DNA of 64,000 nucleotides from CAWCQC01 sp963819905. GTDB lineage: Bacteria; Actinomycetota; Thermoleophilia; Gaiellales; Gaiellaceae. The stretch covers positions 186,001-250,000 of the forward strand of contig CAWFXP010000007.1 in NCBI GenBank assembly GCA_963819905.1. The letters run 5' to 3'. Both the position numbers and the translations under genes were made by a program. Shown here in pieces: positions 24,463 to 32,083 of the stretch. Within the stretch, counting starts at the first letter, position 1; the number at the start of each line of letters is the position of its first letter. The notes below the pieces were generated by a model that saw only the letters and a list, made by a program, of their open reading frames with translations, made no database searches and had not been told where the DNA came from.

Positions 24463-25084
24463 GAGGCCGCCGCCTGGCCGCTCCAAGTAGCCCGCCCGGT
24501 CGCACCGCCGCGAGATGACAATATTCAGGCGAAACAGCGCGCAACAGGCGAGCCCGCTTCGGTCGAGCTGTACGAGGTTGCGATCGACAAAGTAGGGCTA
24601 ACCGACAGGCCGCTACCCCCTGGAATCCCAGAGGAGGGACGCGCTGCCTCGAGAATCGTTCAGGGGGACGTGTACATTGGGTCGCGTTCGGGCAGCAGGT
24701 GACCTAACGAACCCCTTTCGCGTCCCGTGCCCAAGACTTCGCGCGAGTGCGCCAGCCGGCCCGAGGAAGGAGGGTGCTCGCTTAGTTAGACACGTACCCG
24801 CGCGCGGCAGAGGACTCACACTTCTCCCGGCTTGAGTACATCGGGCCCGGGCCCCCGGCGCTTGTCGACTACCGGCGGGGTGACGGCTGCGATGCGTTCA
24901 TCGGGCCTTCCTGCGGGCGCTGATCGTCACGTCGAGTCCGGTTGTGTCGCAGTCGACTTGACTTCGTCGTGCTGGCGGCACTGAATCGAGGGTTCCGGTA
25001 GCAACGGGCTGACAACGGCCGGGCCGCACCTGAGTTCTTTGTGTTTCCAGTGAGTGTGGTCAAGGCCGCCCAGAAGCCCGGCCG
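24463..25084. other. gene-poor stretch, nothing recognised
   Basis: About 620 bases of non-coding character between two gene remnants. Neither strand gives a frame with protein-like composition. It is part of the most decayed section of the island. Confidence 0.3.
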
Positions 25085-25336
25085 TTCGCTTCGCGCGCGA
25101 AGGCGCAAGGATCGCCGTCGCTGACATACGAGAGCCTGACGCCAAGGAGACCGCCAAACCAGATCGTCGCCGAGGGTGGCGAGGCGATTGTCCTCCACGT
25201 CGACGTCACGTCCGATCTCGAGGCCAAAGCGGCGGCAGAGGCCACCCTCGCCCGATTTGGGCGGCTTGACGTGCTGCTCGCCTGCGCCGGAGTGGCGCGG
25301 CCGAGCTCACTGCCCTCAATCGATGGTGGTGCTTGA
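25085..25336 (+). pseudogene. short-chain dehydrogenase fragment
   Basis: FAREGARIAVADIREPDAKE (cofactor-binding half of an SDR) is followed, after one frame change near 25150, by NQIVAEGGEAIVLHVDVTSD, LEAKAAAEATLARFGRLDVL and LACAGVARPSSLPSIDGG. The first strand with the TGxxxGIG motif and the whole catalytic YxxxK half are missing. It is truncated at both ends and frame-broken. Confidence 0.6.
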
Positions 25337-25755
25337 TGCGCGCCGAAACGAGAGCACACATCTCGCTCACTGCCCAGTGTTGTGAGGGTTTCCCAGTTTC
25401 GGCCGTGAGGAACGCTGTGAAAAGCGTGCGCTTCACACACGTCCCAGACAACGTGGCCTCCGACCCTTATTGGCTTTGTCGCTGTGAGCGTTGGCAGGTG
25501 TTCGCACCTGAAGGGCGGGTGGGCAGTGTGCGGCGGGTGCTGTACGGCTCGTGGCTCGACATGCCAGAGGCGCTGCTGCTCGAACACGGGCTCTTTCGGA
25601 AACAAATACTGGTTGCGTCGACAGATGACGTCGAACGTGTCTTGCCCGAGCAACAGCGGCTGATCTTGCGCCGCTGGCCGCTGCCAAACCAGGGACTGCC
25701 TGATGTGCTCCAGCGTAGGGTTCGCACCAGCACCTCTGTGGCTCCGCCCGCGTAA
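25333..25755 (+). CDS. PRC-barrel-like conserved hypothetical protein
   Basis: The open frame is 140 codons, but only residues ~40-120 look conserved: DPYWLCRCERWQVFAPEGRV, GSVRRVLYGSWLDMPEALLL, then FRKQILVASTDDVERVLPEQ and RLILRR. This is the layout of small PRC-barrel-like proteins common in this part of the Actinobacteria. The true start is uncertain: a GTG at 25427 or 25453 is as likely as 25333, which overlaps the SDR fragment. Function unknown. Confidence 0.55.
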   Translation: MMRAETRAHISLTAQCCEGFPVSAVRNAVKSVRFTHVPDNVASDPYWLCRCERWQVFAPEGRVGSVRRVLYGSWLDMPEALLLEHGLFRKQILVASTDDVERVLPEQQRLILRRWPLPNQGLPDVLQRRVRTSTSVAPPA

Positions 25756-25955
25756 CTCGCTGTGGGCCGCCGAGAATGTTTGGCCCCCCTTTCTCAGTGA
25801 TAGGAGCAGCCTGACGCGGGACTGCCGCGGTTCTGTCCCGTTGTCGCCTGCGGCCCGGGATCCCCTTCACGTTCCCGGGCCGTCCTACGTAACAGGTGGC
25901 CGCGATGGCGGGCCGGCATCACACCCTAGGCTGCGTAGGGTCACAATCGGGTTAC
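25756..25955. other. intergenic with a GC-rich hairpin
   Basis: Between two plus-strand genes. GGCCCGGGA pairs with TCCCGGGCC around 25853-25882 across a loop of about a dozen bases, a possible terminator for the upstream gene. A CACCCTAGGCTGCGTAGGGTC stem near 25921-25942 lies just before the LysR start and could be part of its operator. Confidence 0.4.
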
Positions 25956-26906
25956 GTGGATGTTTCGGTGGATTTGCGGCAGCTTCGCTATTTCGTGGCG
26001 GTGGCGGAGGAGTTGCATTTCGGGCGGGCGGCGGAGCGGTTGCATATGACGCAGTCGCCGTTGTCGCGTGCGATTCGTGAGCTGGAGCGCGAGCTTGGGC
26101 TGGTGCTGTTTGTGCGGACGACGCGGCGTGTCGAGTTGACCGCGGCGGGATCCATTCTGCTTGAGCGTTCGAGGAGGGCGCTGGCCGAGATCGACCGTGC
26201 CATCGCTGATGCACGTCGTTCGACGCAGCCGGATGCCGAGGTCCTGGGCATCGGACACGGACCGTTCAGCCGTTCGCTGGCGACGCGTATCGCCGGCGAG
26301 CTGCAGGGGCAGCAGCCCGAGCTACGGGTTCGTATCGATGAGGACGTGACGCCGGAGCTTCTGCGACGGATTGCGGCGGGCGAGCTCGCGGCGGCGGTCG
26401 TGCAAGAGACCCCAGCGGCGGTGCGCCGCCATGGCGTTCGCCTCGATGCACTGAGGGACGAGCCGCTCCTTGCCGCGCTGCCAGAATCCCACCAATACGC
26501 GAGCGCAGAAGCGATTCCGATCGGAGCCTTTGCCCGGGAGCTGGTGTTGTTGCCAAGGGAACCGGCGGGGCGAGCGTTCAACGATTGGCTGCGAGCGGTG
26601 TTCAGGGCGGCAGGCTTCGATCTCGAGCGCACGCTGGAGACGCTCAGCGCACCGTGGGATCGACGCATGTTGCCCGTCGCGAGCGGCGATGCCGTCACGG
26701 TGTTCGTCGCCGAATGGGTGCATGAGTCGACTGCGGGCGTAATGGCGGTGCCGTTCGACCCGCCGCTGAGCTTCCCGCTGGACTTCGCGTCGTGCTGGCC
26801 GCCGACCGATCGTGTGGAATCGTTGGTTGAGACGGCCTGCCGTGTGCGCGATGCCGAGGGCTGGCTGACGCGGCGGCCCGCGCGGACCGAGCTGCCCGGC
26901 GATTGA
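25956..26906 (+). CDS. LysR-family transcriptional regulator
   Basis: The gene encodes 316 residues from GTG 25956 (VDVSVDLRQLRYFVAVAEEL). The winged helix-turn-helix is FGRAAERLHMTQSPLSRAIR followed by ELERELGLVLFVRTTRRVEL. The effector domain runs from ~90 with GIGHGPFSRSLATRIAGELQ and RVRIDEDVTPELLRRIAAGE. It precedes, on the same strand, an alpha/beta hydrolase, an SDR and an MFS exporter, and is the probable regulator of that set. LysR proteins are usually divergent from their targets, so its collinear position here is slightly unusual. Confidence 0.9.
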   Translation: MDVSVDLRQLRYFVAVAEELHFGRAAERLHMTQSPLSRAIRELERELGLVLFVRTTRRVELTAAGSILLERSRRALAEIDRAIADARRSTQPDAEVLGIGHGPFSRSLATRIAGELQGQQPELRVRIDEDVTPELLRRIAAGELAAAVVQETPAAVRRHGVRLDALRDEPLLAALPESHQYASAEAIPIGAFARELVLLPREPAGRAFNDWLRAVFRAAGFDLERTLETLSAPWDRRMLPVASGDAVTVFVAEWVHESTAGVMAVPFDPPLSFPLDFASCWPPTDRVESLVETACRVRDAEGWLTRRPARTELPGD

Positions 26907-27001
26907 GTCGTATCCGGTCTGGGTCGGCGCGCCGATCGGACTTTCTATCCGTGTGCGAGCGGCGTAGCGTCGTCGGTGTCAACCGAACAGGAGGAATCGC
27001 G

Positions 27002-27838
27002 GTGGCAACCAGCCCTACCGATAGCGACCGGATCCCTTTGCTGCTGATTCACGGCGCCTGGCTCTCCTCGCGCAGCTGGGAGAGCTTCGCCGACTACTTC
27101 GGCAAGCGCGGTTTCTTGGTCTCGGCTCCGGAGTGGCCGCGCAAGCAGGGCGATGTCGAGGAGCTACGCAGGGACGCCGAGGCTCTTGCGGGTCTCGGCC
27201 TGACCGAGATCGTCGACCACTACGAACGGCTGATCGGCGGTCTCGACCAGCCGCCGGTGCTGATCGGCCATTCGTTCGGCGGCCTGATCGTGGAGCTGCT
27301 GCTTGACCGCGGGCTCGGACGCGCGGGCGTCGCGCTGAGCCCGGCGCCACCGAAGGGCATCCTGCTGCTGCCGTTCTCCTCGCTCAAGGCTGCCTCTCCT
27401 GCGCTTGCGCATCCATCGAACTGGCACGGGGTTGTGACGCTGACGCCCGAGGAATTCTCGTACGGCTTTGTCAACACGCTCTCTCCTGAGGAAGCTGCGG
27501 CCGCGTACGAGCGCTACGCCGTCCCCGAGAGCGGCCAGATCTTCTACGAGGCGGGTTTCGCGAACTTCCACCTGCATCCGCCAACTGAACTCCATTTCAA
27601 GAACGAGGAGCGGGCGCCTCTGCTCATTGTCGGTGCGGCAGAGGACAAGACCGTGCCGGCCTCCGTCTCGCGCGCGCAGTACAAGAAGTACGAGCGCTCT
27701 CCCGCGAAGACCGACTACCTCGAGTTCGAGGGGCGGCCGCACCTCTTCGTGGTGGGTGAGGGCTGGGAAGAGGTCGCGGCGGCCATCGACAGTTGGCTCG
27801 ACGGCGTGCTCGATGAGCCCGACCCGGCAGCGCATTAG
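27002..27838 (+). CDS. alpha/beta hydrolase
   Basis: The gene encodes 278 residues from GTG 27002. That start is chosen because AGGAGG lies 7 bases upstream; a longer frame to 26903 overlaps the regulator. Motifs are PLLLIHGAWLSSRSWESFAD (oxyanion region), the nucleophile elbow VLIGHSFGGLIVELLLD (Ser in GHSFG), LLIVGAAEDKTVPASVSRAQ (acid), and EGRPHLFVVGEGWEEVA (catalytic His). This is a typical 'AB-hydrolase' that could act on esters, lactones or C-C bonds; the substrate is unknown. First enzyme of the LysR-linked cluster. Confidence 0.9.
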   Translation: MATSPTDSDRIPLLLIHGAWLSSRSWESFADYFGKRGFLVSAPEWPRKQGDVEELRRDAEALAGLGLTEIVDHYERLIGGLDQPPVLIGHSFGGLIVELLLDRGLGRAGVALSPAPPKGILLLPFSSLKAASPALAHPSNWHGVVTLTPEEFSYGFVNTLSPEEAAAAYERYAVPESGQIFYEAGFANFHLHPPTELHFKNEERAPLLIVGAAEDKTVPASVSRAQYKKYERSPAKTDYLEFEGRPHLFVVGEGWEEVAAAIDSWLDGVLDEPDPAAH

Positions 27839-27956
27839 AACACGACGCCACGGGAACTCGTGGGAGCGCTCGACGACAATGATCTTCGACAGCGGGCGCA
27901 AGACGGCGCATACGCGCACGTGGTATGCGTTTGTCGGCCCCGCGCGGAGGTGAGCG

Positions 27957-28736
27957 ATGGATCTTGAGCTGACGGGAAAAGTCGCTGTCGTGACTGGCGG
28001 CAGCAAAGGAATCGGGCTGGCGGTCGTTCGGGCGCTCGCGGCCGAGGGGGCGCGGGTCATCGCCGGCGCGCGCACGCTCGACACCCTGAACGGGATCGAT
28101 GGTGTCACCCCCGTCGAGGTGGACCTGATCGAGCCCGGCGGCTCCGAGCGGCTGGTCGGCGAGGCGGTCGACCGGCACGGGCGAGTCGACGTCCTCGTCA
28201 ACAACGTCGGCGGCGTGCGGCTGCGGCTCGACGGCTTCCTCCAGATCAGTGACGCCGACTTCGATCGCTCGCTGCAGCTCAACTTCTTCGCCGCACTGCG
28301 CGCGACTCGCGCCGCAGTTGCCGAGATGATCAAGCAGAAGCAGGGAGCGATCGTCAACGTCGTCTCTGTCAATGCCTTCTTCCAGCCCGACGGTTTGGTG
28401 ATCGACTACGGTGCCGCGAAAGCGGCGCTGCTGAACGTCGCTAAGGCGCTCTCGCAGGAACTCGGCCCGCAGGGCATCCGCATCAACAGCGTATCGCCGG
28501 GCCAGGTCGCGACCGACCTCTGGCTTGGTAGCGGCGGCGTTGCCGCAACGGTCGGCCGTGCCACCGGGGTCGACCCGGCGGCGGTACGCGACCAGGCCAT
28601 CGCAGGCATCCCCTCCGGCCGCTTCACCACGCCGGAGGAGGTGGCGACACTCGTCGTCTTGTTGGCTTCGCCGCGCACGGCCAACGTCACCGGCTCCAAC
28701 TACGTGATCGACGGTGGGCTCGTCAAGACGACGTGA
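27957..28736 (+). CDS. short-chain dehydrogenase/reductase
   Basis: The gene encodes 259 residues. The cofactor loop is VTGGSKGIGLAVVRALAAEG (TGxxxGIG), with NNVGG in place of the usual NNAG. The catalytic set is IVNVVSVNAFFQPDGLVIDY, where the usual serine is in VVSV and YGAAKAALLNVAKAL carries the Y and K of the YxxxK motif. The end is SPRTANVTGSNYVIDGGLVK, as in 3-oxoacyl-ACP-reductase-like SDRs. An NADPH preference cannot be judged. A GGAGGTGAGCG site precedes the ATG. It is 118 bp after the hydrolase and 69 bp before the exporter. Confidence 0.9.
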   Translation: MDLELTGKVAVVTGGSKGIGLAVVRALAAEGARVIAGARTLDTLNGIDGVTPVEVDLIEPGGSERLVGEAVDRHGRVDVLVNNVGGVRLRLDGFLQISDADFDRSLQLNFFAALRATRAAVAEMIKQKQGAIVNVVSVNAFFQPDGLVIDYGAAKAALLNVAKALSQELGPQGIRINSVSPGQVATDLWLGSGGVAATVGRATGVDPAAVRDQAIAGIPSGRFTTPEEVATLVVLLASPRTANVTGSNYVIDGGLVKTT

Positions 28737-28805
28737 TGTCAAATCGACCCGTACAGGGACGCGCTGGGAGACTCGTCAACACGACCTGAAGGAAGGGAGC
28801 TGAGC

Positions 28806-30338
28806 GTGGCTCGCCTCGAGCCTTCCCGAAGCGCGGTGGCGCGATCGCTTCGCCCGGCGAGTGATGCGGGCGCTCGCAAGCTGACGCTGGCGGCGACGGT
28901 GATCGGGTCGTCGCTCGCGTTTATCGACGCCACGGTCGTCATCGTTGCCCTGCCGCAGATCTCGGAGGATCTGAATCTCGGCCTGACGGGCCAGCAGTGG
29001 GTCTATCTGTCCTATTCGCTCACCCTGGCGTCCCTCTATCTCGTCGCCGGTGCGGTCGGCGATCGATGGGGACGGCGCGAGACATTCATTGGCGGGGCGG
29101 TTGGATTCGCTGCCGCCTCGGCGCTTGCCGGCTTCGCACCGAACGAGGCGGTGCTGATCATTGGGCGCGCGCTCCAAGGGGTCGCGGGCGCTTTTCTGAC
29201 GACCAACAGCCTGGCGCTGCTGCGTTCGACCTTCGGGTCAGAGTCGGGACGAGCGATCGGGCTGTGGACCTCGTTCACGGGTGTCGCGACGATCGCAGGG
29301 CCGCCGGTTGGCGGCGCTCTGGTGGAGTGGATCTCGTGGAGGTGGATCTTCTTCATCAACCTGCCGCTCGCGGCCGCGACGGTCTTGCTCGCCCGCGCTG
29401 GACGCTGCCAGGAGCGGGCGCAGGTGCGCGTCGGCCGTCTTGACATTCTCGGTGCTGCCACGGCCGCTGTCGCCTTCGGAATGATCACCTACGCGGTTGT
29501 CGAGGGCGCCGAACAGGGCTTCGCCAGCGTCTGGTGGGCTGCGGGGCTGGGAGCAGTGTCGCTGGCTGGATTCGTGTTGGTGGAGAAGCGCGCCAGAGAG
29601 CCGCTCCTGCCCTTCGGTCTGTTTCGCCGTCGAAACTTCGCAGCCGCGAACGCTGAGACGTTTCTGGTCTACGCCGCGATCGGAAGTGTCTTCGTCTTTC
29701 TGACGCTCTACCTGCAGTTCCTGGGCTTCACCCCCTTCCAAGCGGGTCTCGCTCTCGCGCCGGTGAGCGTCGTAACGATCCTGCTGGCGCCCCTTTTCGG
29801 GAGGCTGGCCGATCGAAACGGCCCGCGACTCTACCTCACCCTCGGGCCGGTGCTGATCGGCGCCGGCGTGCTGCTCTTCGCCTTCATGGAGACGAAGGAA
29901 AACGTCTGGAGCATCGGAATTTCCGGACTCGCGCTCTTCGCCTTAGGGCTCTCAGTCCTCGTTGCGCCGATAACCGCAACCGCGCTTTCGTCCGTGCCAC
30001 CGGATGCTGCGGGCGTGGCTGCAGGAGTGAACTCAACCATCTCGAGGCTAGGCAATCTCCTCGCCGTCGCGGTCATCGGCCTCATCGTCTCCATCGTCTT
30101 CCAGCGAAGCGGCGGAGACCCCTCGGCCGTTCCGCTCGGCCCCGGTCAGAGAGGCGCCGCGCTACAGTCGGCCTCTGCCGATGCCTTTCGTGCCGGCATG
30201 ATCGTTACGGCAGCCCTCGCATTTGCAGGAGCCGCGGTCGCTGCCCGTTGGATCTCGAACGAGGATGCCAAAGCGGGAGAAACCGTCCCCGCAGAGGCCG
30301 TCGCTCACGCAATCGCCGGCCCGAGATCGACCTGTTGA
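28806..30338 (+). CDS. MFS drug-efflux transporter, DHA2 (EmrB/QacA-like) family
   Basis: The gene encodes 510 residues, long enough for 14 membrane helices. Family signatures include the first helix with FIDATVVIVALPQISEDLNL, QQWVYLSYSLTLASLYLVAG followed by AVGDRWGRRETF (motif A), and ALQGVAGAFLTTNSLALLRS. GLWTSFTGVATIAGPPVGGA (motif C, antiporters) leads into LVEWISWRWIFFINLPLAAA. A proton-driven exporter of hydrophobic compounds is expected. A GGAAGGGAG ribosome-binding site precedes the GTG start. It is last in the LysR cluster, which suggests a detoxification module of two modifying enzymes and an efflux pump. Confidence 0.93.
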   Translation: MARLEPSRSAVARSLRPASDAGARKLTLAATVIGSSLAFIDATVVIVALPQISEDLNLGLTGQQWVYLSYSLTLASLYLVAGAVGDRWGRRETFIGGAVGFAAASALAGFAPNEAVLIIGRALQGVAGAFLTTNSLALLRSTFGSESGRAIGLWTSFTGVATIAGPPVGGALVEWISWRWIFFINLPLAAATVLLARAGRCQERAQVRVGRLDILGAATAAVAFGMITYAVVEGAEQGFASVWWAAGLGAVSLAGFVLVEKRAREPLLPFGLFRRRNFAAANAETFLVYAAIGSVFVFLTLYLQFLGFTPFQAGLALAPVSVVTILLAPLFGRLADRNGPRLYLTLGPVLIGAGVLLFAFMETKENVWSIGISGLALFALGLSVLVAPITATALSSVPPDAAGVAAGVNSTISRLGNLLAVAVIGLIVSIVFQRSGGDPSAVPLGPGQRGAALQSASADAFRAGMIVTAALAFAGAAVAARWISNEDAKAGETVPAEAVAHAIAGPRSTC

Positions 30339-30761
30339 CACCAAGCGAAGGAGCCCACCGTGACGGTTTCCGAGCAGCCCCTGAGCCGGTTAGCTTCCTC
30401 ACTTCTCCGCGACGCTCCGCGCCGAATCGCTCACCGGCGCTAGGCGAGCGGCTCACACTCCTATGACCCGGCAAACGACGACTCGTAGTTGTCCAGGTGG
30501 TGCCACTACTCAATCGTCTCGGTTTACTAGCGGGTGCGCTCGGCGACTCGCTTCTGGCTTTTCACTGCCTGCGGGCCAAAACGCTGCCCGCGCGCTGGAC
30601 GGGCTCAGGGGTGCAAGACTTCCTGACGCGCGCTAGGTGCAGCGCGCGTCTGGGGACGGGAGACGTGATGGCGGCGAAGGGTGAGACTACGAGGGCGCCG
30701 ACCTCTTGGCCACCGTGCTTGACTGAACTGAGATGAACTGTGGTCTTTGCCACCTGGAACA
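30339..30761. other. gene-free stretch
   Basis: About 420 bases downstream of the exporter without a supported gene. A GCTCACCGGCGCTAGGCGAGC stem (30428-30448) is the only hairpin of note and may end the cluster's transcript, although it lacks a T-run. Confidence 0.35.
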
Positions 30762-31205
30762 TCAATCTTTCGGCCGGCGGCTCTGCGAAGGACTGCCGGC
30801 TTCCTCCGAGTCAGGAGCAGTGTCGGCATGTCGGTGGGCGACCTTCCAGTCGCCATCCTCACGCCGGTAGACCTGCGTCACACGGAGTACGTACCGCCGC
30901 GGCTCGCCGTTGATCGACGCCTGCGTCCGCTCGTACCCGACGGTGAAAGCCATGTCACCGGCGACGTCCGCAGTGACGATCTCGTACACGTGCGAGGTGC
31001 AGTTCGAGAAGGTGTCGGCGAGGTCGTGGAACAGGTCGCGTAGCGCCTCTTGACCGACTGCCGAACGCCACGCGCCGAGTACCGCCACCGGCTCTCGCGT
31101 GGACCAGATCGCCAACCGCGGACCTGGGTCGCCGTTGTGCAGAGCGGTCTCAGCATCTCTCAGCCGACTCTGCGTCCACGCCACGAAGTCATCTCGATCG
31201 CTCAT
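30762..31205 (-). CDS. SnoaL-like/NTF2-fold protein
   Basis: The gene encodes 147 residues: FVAWTQSRLRDAETALHNGD, RLAIWSTREPVAVLGAWRSA, VGQEALRDLFHDLADTFSNC, EIVTADVAGDMAFTVGYERT, then RYVLRVTQVYRREDGDWKVA and HRHAD. This is the cone-shaped NTF2 fold with the DGxWKVxHxH end seen in SnoaL/DUF4440 proteins. No catalytic assignment is possible; members range from isomerases to ligand-binding proteins. A GGAAGGAGA ribosome-binding site lies upstream of the ATG. Confidence 0.85.
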   Translation of the reverse strand: MSDRDDFVAWTQSRLRDAETALHNGDPGPRLAIWSTREPVAVLGAWRSAVGQEALRDLFHDLADTFSNCTSHVYEIVTADVAGDMAFTVGYERTQASINGEPRRYVLRVTQVYRREDGDWKVAHRHADTAPDSEEAGSPSQSRRPKD

Positions 31206-31354
31206 GAGTCTCCTTCCCAGAAGCCCTTCTCTTTCAGAGCAGCCGGGCTTCGATCGCTTGGATCGCGCGTCGGCGGTTCCCTGTCTCAGGATAAGCGGCG
31301 ATGCGCTGTCGGATACCGGCCAACACGAGGGAGAGTGTCACAAGGCGTTGTTGG
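31206..31354. other. intergenic, decayed sequence
   Basis: No intact gene. The minus strand reads LAGIRQRIAAYPETGNRRRA here, out of frame with the neighbouring restriction-enzyme-like fragment, and it may be further debris. Confidence 0.3.
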
Positions 31355-31440
31355 CCGCTCCTCGGCCGAGAGCGCCGGGCCGGGCTTGGTCAGCAGGTCG
31401 AAGACGGCGAGCTCATCCTGGCTCAGATCTCGGGTTCCCT
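31355..31440 (-). pseudogene. possible C-terminal fragment of a type I restriction enzyme R subunit
   Basis: The minus strand reads RDLSQDELAVFDLLTKPGPA followed by LSAEER. This closely resembles the segment after the helicase domains of HsdR proteins (..LS.EELA.FDLLT.P.P.LT..E..). The match is ~26 residues only, with unrelated sequence on both sides. It may mark a restriction system that was once carried here beside selC. The evidence is thin. Confidence 0.35.
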
Positions 31441-31733
31441 GAACAGGACCAGACTCGCTTACGCAACGGCGTTACGGAGAAGTCGGCGGCATGAGCGCGG
31501 AGTGGCCGCCTCGGGCTCACGAGGAGGTCGCTCGCAAGAGGGGCTGTTTGTCCCATCGAGCCCGCGCTCTTGTCGACTCCGCCCACGTCTGCCCGTGCGA
31601 TGGTTGTGCGATGGTCCGAATCCGCCGGGACGGCCGGTTTCCGCGGCCGCGAAGCAAGAACTGAACACGTCCACGCGCGCGGCGAACGCCTACGAATCAC
31701 TTGAAACGGCTCAACCAAGCCGTCTTGCTCGGG
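31441..31733. other. gene-free stretch next to the tRNA attachment site
   Basis: About 290 bases between the HsdR-like fragment and selC. This is where an integrase gene would be expected in a young island, but no frame gives integrase motifs. Confidence 0.4.
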
Positions 31734-31770
31734 ACGGAGCGGCGCAGGAGTCGAACCTACCCAGCCTGGG
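31734..31770 (-). repeat. right attachment-type repeat (3' end of selC)
   Basis: These 37 bases recur at 5534-5575 in direct orientation, apart from a 5-base insertion in the left copy. They cover the 3' acceptor strand, the T arm and part of the variable arm of tRNA-Sec, the usual crossover region for tRNA-targeting integrases. Confidence 0.8.
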
Positions 31771-31827
31771 GCTACCAGACCTCACCGGTTTTGAAGACCG
31801 GCTGGGCCACCGGGCCCGTGCCGCTCC
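31735..31827 (-). tRNA. selC: tRNA-Sec (anticodon UCA)
   Basis: The 93-nt gene folds as a selenocysteine tRNA. The acceptor stem is 8 bp (GGAGCGGC with GCCGCTCC) and the T stem 5 bp (GTAGG with CCTGC around TTCGACT), giving the bacterial 8+5 arrangement. The anticodon stem is CCGGT/ACCGG around the loop CTTCAAA, so the anticodon is TCA, decoding UGA. A long variable arm (CTGG/CCAG) is present and the discriminator is G. CCA is not encoded. It lies 256 bp downstream of selB on the same strand, giving the order selA-selB-selC. Its 3' end is the attachment site of the island. Confidence 0.95.
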
Positions 31828-31990
31828 GTGGCCAGCGTAGCGCCTCCGCGGTCCCCGCCTCCCGGCACTCCGTCACGCGGCGTTCACCACCTCGATACCC
31901 ACGTACACGCCCGCCGCGGGAACACTGACGGAGACCTCATCCACCCCCGCAGCGCCTGCTCGAAACCCCCACCGACAGCAGGCGAACCGG

Positions 31991-32024
31991 GACTGGCGGC
32001 CCCGCCGCAGCGGGGCCGCCAGTC
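31991..32024 (-). terminator. 15-bp perfect hairpin between selB and selC
   Basis: GACTGGCGGCCCCGC (31991-32005) pairs perfectly with GCGGGGCCGCCAGTC (32010-32024) over a 4-base loop. It follows the selB stop by 60 bp on the minus strand and precedes the tRNA. No T-run follows, so termination would be partial or the hairpin could mark processing of a selAB-selC transcript. Confidence 0.55.
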
Positions 32025-32083
32025 GGGCAGGAGGAGGGCGGCGGCCCCGCGCGCCACGGGGCCGTCGTGGTTCTCGGCCGCCG

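Larger units (their letters stand above)
5534..31770. mobile_element. putative genomic island integrated at selC (tRNA-Sec)
   Basis: The interval is 26.2 kb long. Its right border is the intact tRNA-Sec gene and its left border the direct-repeat fragment. The island lies on the 3' side of the tRNA, as expected for integration that regenerates the tRNA. Content differs from the flanks: many frame-disrupted genes, long gene-poor gaps, an IS481 remnant, a possible integrase fragment and three copies of a hairpin-rich repeat. The flanks carry compact core operons instead. No intact integrase is visible, so the island is probably old and fixed. Exact recombination points within the repeat cannot be set from one genome. 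Confidence 0.7.
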
